Positions 10,394 through 21,103 of a stretch of 64,000 bases of DNA are shown here, one piece after another. The stretch covers positions 2,798,447 to 2,862,446 of the forward strand of contig NW_003314267.1 in the NCBI RefSeq assembly GCF_000143415.4, given 5' to 3'. The stretch comes from Selaginella moellendorffii (Eukaryota > Streptophyta > Lycopodiopsida > Selaginellales > Selaginellaceae). Every line of letters begins with the position of its first letter. Position 1 is the first letter of the stretch. Position numbers and translations under genes: made by a program. Below the pieces are notes generated by a model that was given only the letters and a program-made list of their open reading frames with translations, had not been told where the DNA came from and did not search any database.

Positions 10394-10867
10394 TTTCAGG
10401 GGCACATAGGAGTATATTCCTAGGATATTCTGACATGTGCGAGATGTTTTTGAGTTTTCTGGAGATCCAACCGTTAGATCGCAACTAAATTTTACAGAAT
10501 GGTATACAATGTCCTTGTTGATGACCCTGCAAAGAAGCATCTCGATCGGACAAAACATGAGACCACACAAGCCTTACAATGTTTCAGGGGCATTTGCCAT
10601 AGATCCGACCGTTATTTTGCTCCAAGATTTTACAGTTTGGTGTGCATTGACCTTTCCATCGACACTGCAAAGGGACATCACAATCAGATGTGGGATCACA
10701 AGAAACTAACTTCACTAACTCTGGTTTCACCTAGATCTACGTAAGGAGTTATGAAATGAAAGGACCCTCTCTATTGAAATGTGTTTATGGTCCTAGGGGC
10801 ATTGTGACATATCAAAGGATTTTGCATCAAGTTCTGTATTTGCATGTTTATCAAGCTACTGAATTGC

Positions 10868-10893
10868 TAAACCCTAAACCCTAAACCCTAAAC
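10868..10893. repeat. interstitial telomeric repeat
   Basis: About 3.7 copies of CCCTAAA, the plant-type telomere unit. It sits between the two divergent genes; teloboxes of this kind also occur in plant promoters. Confidence 0.85.
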
Positions 10894-11230
10894 ATGCGGC
10901 AAATGCTGCGTGAAGAAAGATGCCCTTTCTGGGCAAATGCTGTAAGAGGCAGATGCCGAGCAGATGTATCTCAGGCTAGCGAAGGGGACAAATGAAAGCT
11001 AGCTATAAACATGACGGGATGCAAATAGATTACTAGGCTGGTCCTGCGAAAATCAAAAACCATAATTGAAAACATTGAAAATGCAAAAAGAAAGGTTTAT
11101 AATATTTTTGAATTTTAAGCAACCAAAGGAATGTAAGTAGGGCATGTGTTTGTAAGTTTAAAAATGCCTCAACCACTTAAATTCCCAAGTAAATAAAGCT
11201 GTTTCTATTTTTGGTACAGGTAAACTTTAT

Positions 11231-11325
11231 AGCGTGTGGGCTCATGCAATTTTGAACCCAAAAATGCACCAAAAAATGCTCGACTAGCATTATTCTTTGA
11301 ATGGTGTGTGGCTTTATATTGCCAT
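11231..11325. repeat. direct repeat second copy with degenerate palindrome
   Basis: Second copy of the 10268-10345 repeat, followed by a degraded palindrome (ATGGTGTGTGG...ATTGCCAT, 11301-11325). Confidence 0.65.
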
Positions 11326-11624
11326 AAATGGACGTACACACACAGCATAATTATTCCTTTATACGGCGAATAATCTTGGCGCGGATCGCTGACACGGCAT
11401 GGCAAAATTCGAATCACTGACATGGCACAGCTGGATCGAGGCAAGGACATGATGTGACAAAGTTCAACCTCCGACAGCAAAGTCTAGAAGCTACTCAGTT
11501 TGAAATTTGTCAGAGGAATCATAAGATCTGGTTTGTCAGAGGATTTGATGTGACATTCAAGCGTGTGTTATTTTTGAATTCTCGAACTCATTCCTAGGTC
11601 TATCATTTTTGTGCGCCGTGTTCT

Positions 11625-11830
11625 TGGTTCCGCTGAGCGCAGTGAGCGCTGCTTGTGTAAGCGGCGTTGTGAGCTGTGGTTTATGCGTCTACAAGCGGTT
11701 GCGGCATTGCGAGCGCCATTGCGAGCAGCAGTTTATGCGAATGGCAGTTTGTGCGAGCGGCAAAACGAGCAGTTGCAGTGTTGCGAGCGGCGCTACGAGT
11801 AGTTGCGGTGTTGTGAGCGGCACTGTCTTT
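11625..11830. repeat. GC-rich short repeat (GAGCGGC-type)
   Basis: Degenerate gagcg/gcgagcggc units upstream of the DUF7869-like gene, similar in composition to 9830-9975 near the start of the divergent gene. Confidence 0.6.
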
Positions 11831-11915
11831 GGTGTGGCTACCGCTTCCTCTTGATATTCGGCACTTGTGCTTCCTGGTATGTTCACCATGGAATGGCTTA
11901 GGACCACATTTAGAA

Positions 11916-11937
11916 ATGGCATGAGGCCACATGCCAT
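11916..11937. repeat. 22-bp palindrome
   Basis: Arms ATGGCATG and CATGCCAT around AGGCCA, in the presumed 5' untranslated/intron region of the plus-strand gene. Confidence 0.85.
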
Positions 11938-12013
11938 CTTGGGCCCTTGCAATTTCATGGCTAGCGTATTGTCATGTATGTTTTTACTTGCTTGCAGCTG
12001 TGTGTATATCAAG

Positions 12014-12035
12014 ATGGCATGAGGCCTCATGCCAA
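12014..12035. repeat. 22-bp palindrome, 20 bp perfect
   Basis: TGGCATGAGGCCTCATGCCA (12015-12034) is perfectly self-complementary. Same 5' region as the previous copy. Confidence 0.9.
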
Positions 12036-12083
12036 TTTTGTGAATGCGAAATTTCACGTGGGTGTCAATAACATGTTTGAATA

Positions 12084-12105
12084 ATGGCATGTGGCCTCAT
12101 GCTAT
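12084..12105. repeat. 22-bp palindrome
   Basis: Arms ATGGCATG and CATGCTAT around TGGCCT; one mismatch in the right arm. Lies 95 bp before the ATG of the plus-strand gene, probably in its 5' intron. Confidence 0.8.
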
Positions 12106-13918
12106 TTGGTATGTTATGATTTAGGCCATTCTCCAATCATTTTTTGTATGGTCTTAACTTCTTTTCTGCACTTTCAGAATGGCCTTCAGGGTTGGGGAAA
12201 AGGTTTACATTTTGAATGGTGGGAAGAGAGTTGCAAAAGGGACCCTTGTGTCTATAGATCGGAACTTTGTTATACACTGTCAAAGGCTTGGGCAAGGCAA
12301 TGCTGCTGTATCAGTAGAGACTGTCTTCGATGGGAATGTGGTCGCTATTGAACGAGGAGAGATGGTCGTCGGGGTAAATGTTGTTGTTGCCTTGAAAAAT
12401 TTGCAGAAGAAAGCAGATGTTGGGGACAGCGCAAGTGCGACGCATGTTCCCTCCGTGGATCTTAAGAACCGTGCTACATGGATTCAGGCAAAGGTGTTTC
12501 TAAACAACCCCGAGGGGGAGGTGGTAGCTGAGGGCTTAGCCATAGTTGTCGATCCAAGAGATGTGGTTGCTAATCAAGAATTGGGCTGGGATGATATTGG
12601 AGTTGCAATTTTAGAGGTTGTTGACACAGAAGAAAATAGTCTGACTATTGGAAGCATTGTGCGGTGGAAATTGAGGCATTTAGTGTTTGAGAATGTGAAG
12701 GATTCACAATCAAACACCACTACAACTGATGACAGAACATCTCTTCATGGGAAAAGAAAGTACACCTTCCTAAAGCGCAGCCAAAGGGATCTGAGCAATG
12801 AACCGAAAAGGCAGAAAATGGCGATGGAGGTTCGAATGGTCTCGACAGTTGCTTGTTGCAAGAGGAGGTGCTGTCAACATGCTGATTGGGATGCTATTGA
12901 AGAGGAGAGAGCAAGATACAAGACATTGTCCTGGAAGGCAGCTCGCAATTTTGTGTATGAGGCATTACGGTCATCTGTTGATGCTTCAGAACATCAGGTG
13001 GGGGGCATGGTCTTCCAGAGGGGTTTGGTCTGCATGAAGGCATGGAGAATCATTTATGGAGTCCCTCGAAGCACATTCTACATAATCAAAACTGAGTTCG
13101 AGGAACAAAGGGTTCAACAGGCAGTCCATGGGAATGACAGTACGCACAAAACCAGGGGTCATGTTGTATATGGAGAGGCAATCTTCAAGAGGTTTGTCGA
13201 GACATGTAGCGAGCAGCAACCACATAAAACCTGCCTCTTGGAAGATGGAACACGAGACACCCAATGAGTTCTCCCTTCCATGTATACCAAGGGGGCCATA
13301 TTGGAAGATGTGAATCGGGAACTCTAGAGTAATGGCTATAGGAAGCTGAGCCAATCTAGATTTAGTAGATTGTGGAGCAACAGGTTTAGGGATGTGAGTA
13401 TAGGAAAGTACTCCAGCTTTTCAAAGTGTGACGAGTGCACTGCTATCAAAATGGCTTTGTCGAAGAATTCTTACAGCGCTCAAGAGCGAGAGACGTTGGT
13501 TAGAAGGCGGCTCGACCACAACATCGAGTAGAGAAGCTGCAGGACTGCATATTATCATAACAGGATTCTCTCCATGGAGAGACCTGACTCTTACCTCTGC
13601 ATCATCCACGACAAAATGGACCAGAAAAAGACGTGCTTACCTCGACTCAATCCTGCCCCCAAGGCAATCTCTTCATCCATGCAGCTGCCTGTGTCTCTGT
13701 TTGGCATAATCGCTCATGGGCATGGTGCCCAGAACTATGGGAACTTCTTTGTACCTCTATGGGGTGGCGGGGGTGCAAACATGATGATTGCGTCCCTAGC
13801 AAAACACTTAAGGTCTCTGCAAAGTGCGCAGACTGAGCTGAACGGCCAACCCTTGGATAAGGCCCTTGTCGATCGAACCCCATACAGGGTTCAGCTGGAG
13901 GAGGAGCAAAGGCTTGCA

Positions 13919-14036
13919 GTATCGCATGGGGCCCCATGCCATCCTTGTGAATATGTTGGCCGTTAGATTGTAGGGTTATCACGTGAGGCCTCATGCCATT
14001 CCGACGAGGCTGGTCGCCTGGTGAATGCACAGCCTC
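13919..14036 (+). other. probable intron region with two palindromes
   Basis: Between the QLEEEQRLA coding stretch and the LLLQTDN motif lies non-conserved sequence that reads gtatcg...gttag and gttatc...gcacag, so one or two GT-AG introns are possible. It holds GCATGGGGCCCCATGC (13924-13939, perfect palindrome) and TGAGGCCTCA (13984-13993). Confidence 0.55.
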
Positions 14037-15224
14037 ATCCAAACGAAGCAGAATCTCAAGGAAGTTCTTGCGGCCGATGTGGACTTCCACCCCATCTTTT
14101 GCTCCAAACAGACAATGCTGGCAGTGAGAACATCGTCTTCGCGTACTTGGCGATGCTTGTTGCCAAAGGTATATTTGGAACGGTTACACTTGGCTTTCTC
14201 ATGGTTGGGCACACTCATGAAGACGTCGATGCCATGTTCAGTCACCTGGCAGAGTCCCTCCGGCGATCCAATATCCTCACCCTCCCACAACTCTACGATG
14301 AATTCCAAAATTGCATCAAAGGCACTGTTGAAGCTGCACTTGTGACAGAGGTTCCAGACTTTAAGGGGTTTGTAAGAGGCTACATCAGGGACGGATCCGA
14401 AAGGCTGATTGGCCACTCCAAGCCTCTTCAGTTTCATTTCAGCATGCGTGACGGTGCTCCAGTGATGAGGTACAAGATGAGAGAATGGGACACAGTATGG
14501 CTGCCAGTGGACGGCATTGAACTCTTCAAGAGGGATCCCATAACTGGGGAACCTATGATTCCTCAGGGTTCCCCACGGCCGATGCACCCGGATGGACTCA
14601 AAGACCAGGAAAGTATAGTGGCCGGGATTAGACAGCATATTGCCTTCTGGAAGAGGGGGTTGGTGTTTGGTGAAGAATCCTATTTTAAGAGGTGCAAGCC
14701 TTTGCTTGAATACTGGGAGAAGATTATATCTGCTATCCAAAATGGGCCGGTTGTATATGAAGAATTGGAAGAGTCCTTTTGGCCAGAACCCAGAGCACCA
14801 GATAGTAGCAGAACAATGTCCTCTGGAAATGTAGTGACAGATAACGATGTTGAGGATCACTATTGTGGGCCGAGGAACAAGAAGCCGGATTCAGCATTCA
14901 ATCCAGTACAGGTCTGCAAAGGAATGGTCGTGCTTGTCAGACCCAGTAATAAAAAACAAATGATATGGGTGGGGCACTGCATCACTGATGCAGAGGAGGA
15001 CGCGGAAACTAACTCCTTCAATGTAACTATGGAGTGGTTCAAGCCAAGTTTCGGATATACGAAGGATTGCCTAGAAAAGAGATGGGTGCTGAATCCAAGG
15101 GATCCCAGCATGAGCATATCGGTGGATAATGTTGTGCATGGTTGGATGTGGAAGCAGAGTGCCACCATCACCTTGCCAGACCATGCAAGAGATGCAGCAA
15201 GAGCATTCATAGCTCGGGTTCAAG

Positions 15225-15276
15225 GTGAGATTCATTAATATTCCTTTACTAAGTTTCTAATGTATTTTATTTCAAG
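15225..15276 (+). other. 52-nt terminal intron of the DUF7869-like gene
   Basis: Donor gtgaga and acceptor tttcaag. Joining ...ARVQ to GEQSESELEEA and a TGA stop gives an acidic tail. Without splicing the frame ends at TAA 15236-15238. Confidence 0.75.
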
Positions 15277-15377
15277 GTGAACAATCCGAATCTGAATTAG
15301 AGGAGGCGTGATGGCATGGCGTGATGGCGTGAGACGTGACACCAAAAAGGAGGTGTCCACTAGTGCTTAGGCTTATA

Positions 15378-15399
15378 ATGGCGTGTGCCCTCATGCCAT
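15378..15399. repeat. 22-bp palindrome
   Basis: Arms ATGGCGTG and CATGCCAT around TGCCCT, 67 bp after the stop of the plus-strand gene. Confidence 0.85.
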
Positions 15400-15466
15400 T
15401 TACTTGATCACCAAATACCTTTTTCCCTTTGCACTAGTATATCTTAATACCGGTCTGAGAAATAGA

Positions 15467-15488
15467 ATGGCATGTGCCCTCAGGCCTT
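15467..15488. repeat. 22-bp palindrome, degraded right arm
   Basis: Left arm ATGGCATG; right arm reads CAGGCCTT. Downstream of the plus-strand gene. Confidence 0.7.
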
Positions 15489-15782
15489 TTACTAAATCAC
15501 CTTTGAAAGAAATGCAAGCCTCTATGTCGTAAAAAAAAGGTACTAGAGAAATTCCTTAATAATATGAATGTTATTTAGTTTCATGAAAATACACTAAGGG
15601 TCAAATGAGTTAAATGACTTCTCCAGACTAGCAATGCCTTTTGCTACACCTTCACAATTAGATTCGTTAGAAAAAGATAACATTGAATAATATCTAAATG
15701 TTCTCACCATTAAGTTATATGTCTGGCTAATAGGAATGACGTTCATCTTGGAAAGCTCACCACACGCTCAATGAACAAACAA

Positions 15783-15847
15783 ATAGTGTGTGCGCGCATG
15801 CCATCACTCTTCTTTAGCTTCAGATTCGGCTTGTTCACCTTGACAAT
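15783..15847 (-). pseudogene. inverted second copy of the DUF7869-like last exon, with palindrome
   Basis: The minus strand reads tcaag then codons for GEQAESEAKEE and TGA. This matches the last exon of the plus-strand gene (GEQSESELEEA) at about 39 of 47 bases from 15273 on. A palindrome copy (gtgtgtgcgcgcatgccat) follows. It is a tail-to-tail remnant of a second gene copy or the end of an inverted repeat flanking about 500 bp. Confidence 0.75.
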
Positions 15848-15859
15848 GAGATTTATTAT

Positions 15860-16973
15860 ACAACCAAATGGACTCAGTTTGGACACAAAGTCATCGCGCT
15901 AGTCACCATGCCCCAAATATGTCTAGCCCCTGGACAAAAAACATATAATTTCACGTCATTTTCAAATACTTGAAAATTTGTACCTAGTCCCATTTTACTG
16001 AATAAATCCCACTTTAACGAAATAGAGCTTTAGTGAGTTTGAAGAAAGTAGTTTTTAGGAAAGGCCCATAGGATGGTCACAAAGTTAGGCCATGGATAGA
16101 GCCCATAGCAAAAAATGCTAAAAAGACTTACTAAAGGTGAATACCCTCTAGACTTGGCAAAGCAAAATCTTTGCTATAAAATCGAAAGGATACCTTGAGG
16201 ATGGAGGTAGTGATACTATATTATTTGGTGCAACAATCAAAGGATAATAGCAAAAAGACTAGGGGCTAAAAATGCGCTATGGAAATCATTGGAAGGAATC
16301 AAAATGGAAAAGTTAGGTAAAGAACATTCATGTATTTGGTGCTAATGGATTGTGGAAAAGGAAATATTTCCAAGGATGCATTCTTAAACACTCTAATTTA
16401 GCGAAGGGAAAGGTCCAAAGGAGGGAGTAGCAAAGTAGCCAAATGATAAGGCCGTAAATAGCCCTAGCACAAATTATGGAAAAATGGAATTTAGTGCTTA
16501 AAATGGCACAAAATAGAAGAGAGGATGATGGTGCCCTCAAGTAAAAAACTTTCTAAGATGGGGAAGTGGAGTTTGCACAACACGTGCAATGCAAGGTGTT
16601 AGAGACACCTAAAAAATTGACTTTAAAAAGTCAAAATTAAAAGTTCCAAAGTGCAATGGTTATGCTAGTAAAGGCTAAGGCTACTCTTGAATGAGTAGTC
16701 AAATTGAAAGAGAGACAATGTCTTTAACACATTTAGCATGAACTAAACAAATAAAAGGGGAAGAACCACCATAAATGGTCTAATGAGTCTCTAAATTGGA
16801 AAGACTATACTCCTTAAAGGATAAATAAGGCATGGTGAGCTTTTTGTGTCAAACCATTAATGAATATTAGTTAGATGCCAAGGATGGAAAGGGTAATAAA
16901 TGCTAGTGTTACTTTATAAAATGGTTTATATCATTCGATGAAGACATCAAACTTCATATATGGGTGGTGGAGT
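15860..16973 (+). mobile_element. LTR family B internal region, plus orientation
   Basis: Reverse complement of 37820-39300-type family B interior (for example tgtcaaaccattaatg and the tract around 16328-16540 that mirrors 38293-38490). It ends in a purine-rich tgggtggtggagt just before the LTR, a polypurine tract. Non-coding. Confidence 0.7.
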
Positions 16974-17512
16974 TGTGAAACACAAATCCTAAAGCCCCAA
17001 AAGTGGAGCCACAAGGGTGCCATATGGTAGTGTTTGAAGTGGAAGTCAAACGGGAGTAACAAGTTTGGACTAAAAGCTCCAACTCGAATAGTTGAGAGTG
17101 GGAGTGGAACTCCCAATGAAGTGCTTGAAGAAGAAAGCAGTAAGTGAGTCTCTAGAAAAGGGACATAAGAAGACCGACAGACCCGAGACAGACCCGAGAT
17201 GGAGTCCGAGATGGAGTTTGAGATGGAGTCTAAGATGGACCCGAGATGGAGTTCGGGATGGAGTCTAAGATGGACCCAAGATGTAGTCTGAGATGGACTT
17301 TGAGATGGAACCGAGACCGAGATCAAGACTAAGGTTGAGACCAAGACCGAGACCAAGTCTGAGACAAAGACCAAGTCTAAGTCTGAGACAAAGACCAAGT
17401 CTAAGTCCGAGACCAAGACCAAGACTGAGTTTGAATACTAACACAGGCTGTTGGGTGAAAGCCCAAAGCAATCGTCCCCTAGGGAAGGGGGGGGGGGGGG
17501 GGGGGGGGGGGG
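16974..17512 (+). mobile_element. LTR family B, plus orientation, cut by assembly gap
   Basis: Begins TGTGAAACACAAATCC, the reverse of the usual right end. It contains the satellite as gagatggagtccgagatgga units (17165-17440), then gggtgaaagcccaaagc, and runs into a poly-G tract and Ns. Confidence 0.75.
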
Positions 17513-18011
17513 NNNNNNNNNNNNNNNNNNNNNNNNNNNNNNNNNNNNNNNNNNNNNNNNNNNNNNNNNNNNNNNNNNNNNNNNNNNNNNNNNNNNNNNN
17601 NNNNNNNNNNNNNNNNNNNNNNNNNNNNNNNNNNNNNNNNNNNNNNNNNNNNNNNNNNNNNNNNNNNNNNNNNNNNNNNNNNNNNNNNNNNNNNNNNNNN
17701 NNNNNNNNNNNNNNNNNNNNNNNNNNNNNNNNNNNNNNNNNNNNNNNNNNNNNNNNNNNNNNNNNNNNNNNNNNNNNNNNNNNNNNNNNNNNNNNNNNNN
17801 NNNNNNNNNNNNNNNNNNNNNNNNNNNNNNNNNNNNNNNNNNNNNNNNNNNNNNNNNNNNNNNNNNNNNNNNNNNNNNNNNNNNNNNNNNNNNNNNNNNN
17901 NNNNNNNNNNNNNNNNNNNNNNNNNNNNNNNNNNNNNNNNNNNNNNNNNNNNNNNNNNNNNNNNNNNNNNNNNNNNNNNNNNNNNNNNNNNNNNNNNNNN
18001 NNNNNNNNNNN
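17513..18011. other. assembly gap (499 N)
   Basis: Unknown bases directly after a run of G. The ORFs that cross it are artefacts. Left and right flanks belong to different LTRs in opposite orientation. Confidence 0.99.
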
Positions 18012-18640
18012 CCTATTGCACCAACTCCTACTTGGTCCTACTTAGTTTCAGCTACTCATTGCACAAGCAACGGAGAGTTAGCCTTCCATCCACAGATTCC
18101 CAAATCTCTCATAATCCCCCTCCCCGGGTTAGACTGGACTTAAGGTTCGGCTACACTCCCCACAGGCACAAGCAGCCAAGCACACCAAGCCTCCAGGTTC
18201 CTAACACCCCTTGGTACAACAAGACTTGATCATGGGACCCTCTAAATCCCAAGCCTTGGGTGCAACACTTGCTTCGGGACATGTAGTGCCCAAGGATATG
18301 GTATGGGTACTTTTACCCCCCCCCCCCCCCCACTTCCATCCCAAAGGGAAGGCCCAAGCCCCTAGGAAGGGTGAGGACCAATGAGCCACAAGGTACTCGA
18401 GTGGGGCACCACTCCACATGAGCCGGGAGCACTGCAGTCAGATTCCCTTCCGGGAGTGGGAGTTGCTCTTGAGCACTTCCTTGGGTGGCCTTTCCGGCAC
18501 CACCCGAGTCCATGCTCACTCCCACCCAAGGCCCCTCGGTCCTAGTCTCAACCTCAAGTCAGTTTGGAAGCACCACTGGAGAGTTCCTTCAAGACTGGTT
18601 CCTGGACCTCACTATCCCTACTATACTTTTGGACCCTCTA
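18012..18640 (-). mobile_element. LTR family A, partial
   Basis: Matches 4520-5140 of LTR A copy 1. Stops at tatacttttggaccctc, where integrase sequence starts directly, so part of the LTR and the integrase 3' end were deleted together. Confidence 0.8.
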
Positions 18641-21103
18641 TCCACTTGTTCGAAGAACAACTTCGCCACACCTTCCACATCCACTTTTATTGGTATGAAA
18701 TGTGCCATCTTCGAAAATTAGTCTACCACCACAAATATCACATCAAACCCTTCACTTCGGGGGAGTCCCGTGATGAAGTCCATCGTAAGACATTTCCACG
18801 GCCGATCTAGATTTGGGATGCTTTGTAACAAGCCCCCACTAGCCTTAGTCACGGCTTTGATCTGCTGACATGTTAGACATGTCTTTATATAGTCTTCAAC
18901 GTCTTTAGCCATATCTGGCCAATGATACTTCCTCTTAAGTAAGCCCATTGTCTTGGGCACTCCGCCGTGTCCCACAAGAGGTATGTCATGACACTTTTTT
19001 AATGGTACCTTCCTTAGTTCCCCTTCTACAATATACACCCTCATTTGTTTGTAATAGATGAGTCCATTGCATTTTGCATAGCCTATTTTCCCTTTCGTTG
19101 GCAACTCACCTCTGTGGTGAGCTTTCTGCGCCTCTAAATTCCTCAGCAACACTTCTTGTGCTAGACCATCGTTTTCATACGCTGTCCGCACATCATCCCA
19201 AAAGGTTGCTGTCACGTTGGATACTGCCAACTTCAAGCTCACTTTTCAACTTAGAGCATCTGCCACAATGTTGCTCTTCCTAGGCTTGTACAGAATCTCA
19301 CAATCAAACTCGGCCAACGCATTGGCCCATCGACCCTATTTCCCCCTCAGGTCAGGTTATGACAAGAAGTGTTTCGTTGCAATATTATCCGTATAAACCT
19401 TGAAGTGTCTCCCAAGGTAGTGTGTCCACTCCTTGAGCGCCTTGACCACTACAAACAATTCCTTCTCATGGGCAAACCACTTTTACTGAACCTTGTCCAA
19501 CTTTTTCGAGAAGAATGCCACTAGATGGTTGTCTTGCTTCCACATTGTGCCCAACGCAAAGTCCAAAGCATCTGTTTCTACCTCAAAGTCCTTACCAAAA
19601 TTTGGTAATGCCAACACAGAAGCCTTCCTCAACTTCCTTTTGAGGTGGACAAATGCCGCTTCGCATTCTGCTGTCTATACCATCTTTGGTCCGTTAAGGG
19701 TAGGGCTACTCTCTAATAGTGTTTGATAAACTTTCAATAGTAGTTGCATAGCGTCAAGAATGCTTCAACTCATGTACATTCGATGGTTGCTCCCATTCCT
19801 AGATCGCTTGGACCTTCTCAGGGTCCACCTTGAGCCCGTCCTTGCCCACCACATGCTTGAGAAACTTTACCTTTTGTTGAGCAAAGTCACATTTGCTCTT
19901 TTTAGCATACAGTTAGTGTTCCTTTAGTTTCTCAAACACCTTCGTCAAATGTTCAACATGCTCCTCTAGCATTTTGCTATAGATCAAGATGTTGTTAATA
20001 TAGATGACCACGAAGTGATCCAGATAGGGTACAAAGATGTGGTTCATCAACGCCGAAAATGTTACTGGTGCATTGCATAGCCCGAAGAGCATCACCAAAA
20101 ACTCAAAGCTCCCATACCTTGTTCAACAGATTGTCTTCCTAACATCTTCCTCTGGTACCCTAATTTGATAGTATCCTAACCTTCAGTCAATCCTCGAAAA
20201 GTATTTTGCCTTTCCCAATCTATTGAATAAGTCCTCAATCCTTGGCAAAGGGTACTTGTTCTTCTTTGTATACTTGTTGAGCAACCAATAGTCTATGCAC
20301 ATGTGCATAGATCCATCTTTCTTTTTCACAAATAACACCAACGCCCTATACGGTGAATTGCTCAACCTAACATACCCTTTGTCCACCAACTCCTCTAGTT
20401 GGTGCTTGAGCTCTTCGACTTCCTTTTCGTTCAAATGATAAGGGGGATGAACCACCAGCTTAGCACCATCGACCAACTCAATCTTGTGCTCTATCGATCG
20501 TGTGGGGGCAACCCCGCCAGTAGCTTCTCCGGCATGGTATCCTGGAATTGGTTCAACACCCGCTAGATCACTAAAAGTATTTTTTCTGTTCCTGTCTTTT
20601 TCTCACTCTTTACTAAGAGTAAGCACAAAAATGCTGCCTTGGTTCCTCTAGCAAGTTGTCCCCTAGTAGATATCAGGTTTAGGCAGGAATCTTTTGCCTT
20701 GCATTGCCCTACTTTTAGATCCTGGGCCTCCACCCTGGATATTTCTCCTTGGGCATTTGCTAGTACCACCAGGTTCCTACTTTGTACATGCAGAGCTACC
20801 ATGAACCGATTGAACCAATCCATCCTGAAGATTATGTCAAATCCCACCATATCCAACACAGTGAAATCCATGTCTACTTTCCACATCCCCACTTCGAATC
20901 TTGCTTGTCGAAGTACCTCATCAATGTTTTAGCTACCTTGAACAAACTCTATAGTCCTTGGTTCACCCAACTTCTGCACTATTAGTCCAGCTTGCCGGAT
21001 TATGTCTGCAGCCACAAAATTATCTGAAGCATCTATGTCAATAAGGATCTTAACAAAGCTACCTCCGAACTTCCTTCAGAGGGCTAGTAGATGTCACAAA
21101 TGA
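18641..21103 (-). pseudogene. chromovirus pol (family A, copy 2), decayed
   Basis: Reading the minus strand: protease C-terminal part (20563-20892, FDIIFRMDWFNRF), reverse transcriptase (20183-20476 and 19690-20100), RNase H (about 19240-19560), then the integrase zinc-binding domain and core start (18718-19242, [36 protein letters not shown]). The RT active-site box reads YINNIL, so both catalytic Asp are Asn. Gag is missing; the right end runs straight into an LTR A fragment. Confidence 0.85.

Larger units (their letters stand above)
12179..15311 (+). pseudogene. DUF7869-like (transposase-like) gene with in-frame stops
   Basis: The start ATG at 12179 follows a strong 3' splice site (tctgcactttcag). 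One frame carries homology throughout, to 15224 plus a last exon 15277-15311 (stop TGA). The N-terminal 250 residues are of unknown, DUF8039-like style (VAKGTLVSIDRN, WIQAKVFLNNPEGEVVAEG). Then come FSRLWSNRFRDV, FSKCDECTAIK, the acidic HDKMDQKKTCLPRL, GANMMIASLAKHLRS, LLLQTDNAGSENI and FLMVGHTHEDVDAMFS. These last motifs are hallmarks of the DUF7869 family, which I know as transposase-like proteins of uncertain activity; the spaced D, DN and HTHED motifs suggest an RNase-H-like fold (inference). In-frame stops at 13265 (TGA), 13325 (TAG) and 13529 (TAG) break it, with homology continuing in the same frame after each. Two palindromes lie at 13921-13999, probably in one or two introns. Confidence 0.75.

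Noticed and set aside
16328-16540. Conserved small protein, because similar ORFs occur at 16328-16540 (minus) and 38293-38490 (plus)
   Set aside because: Both lie in the non-coding interior of family B; the similarity is simply repeat copies and the frames are not kept in 51.6-51.8 kb.
17293-18143. Long ORFs spanning runs of X
   Set aside because: They cross the assembly gap of N and have no meaning.
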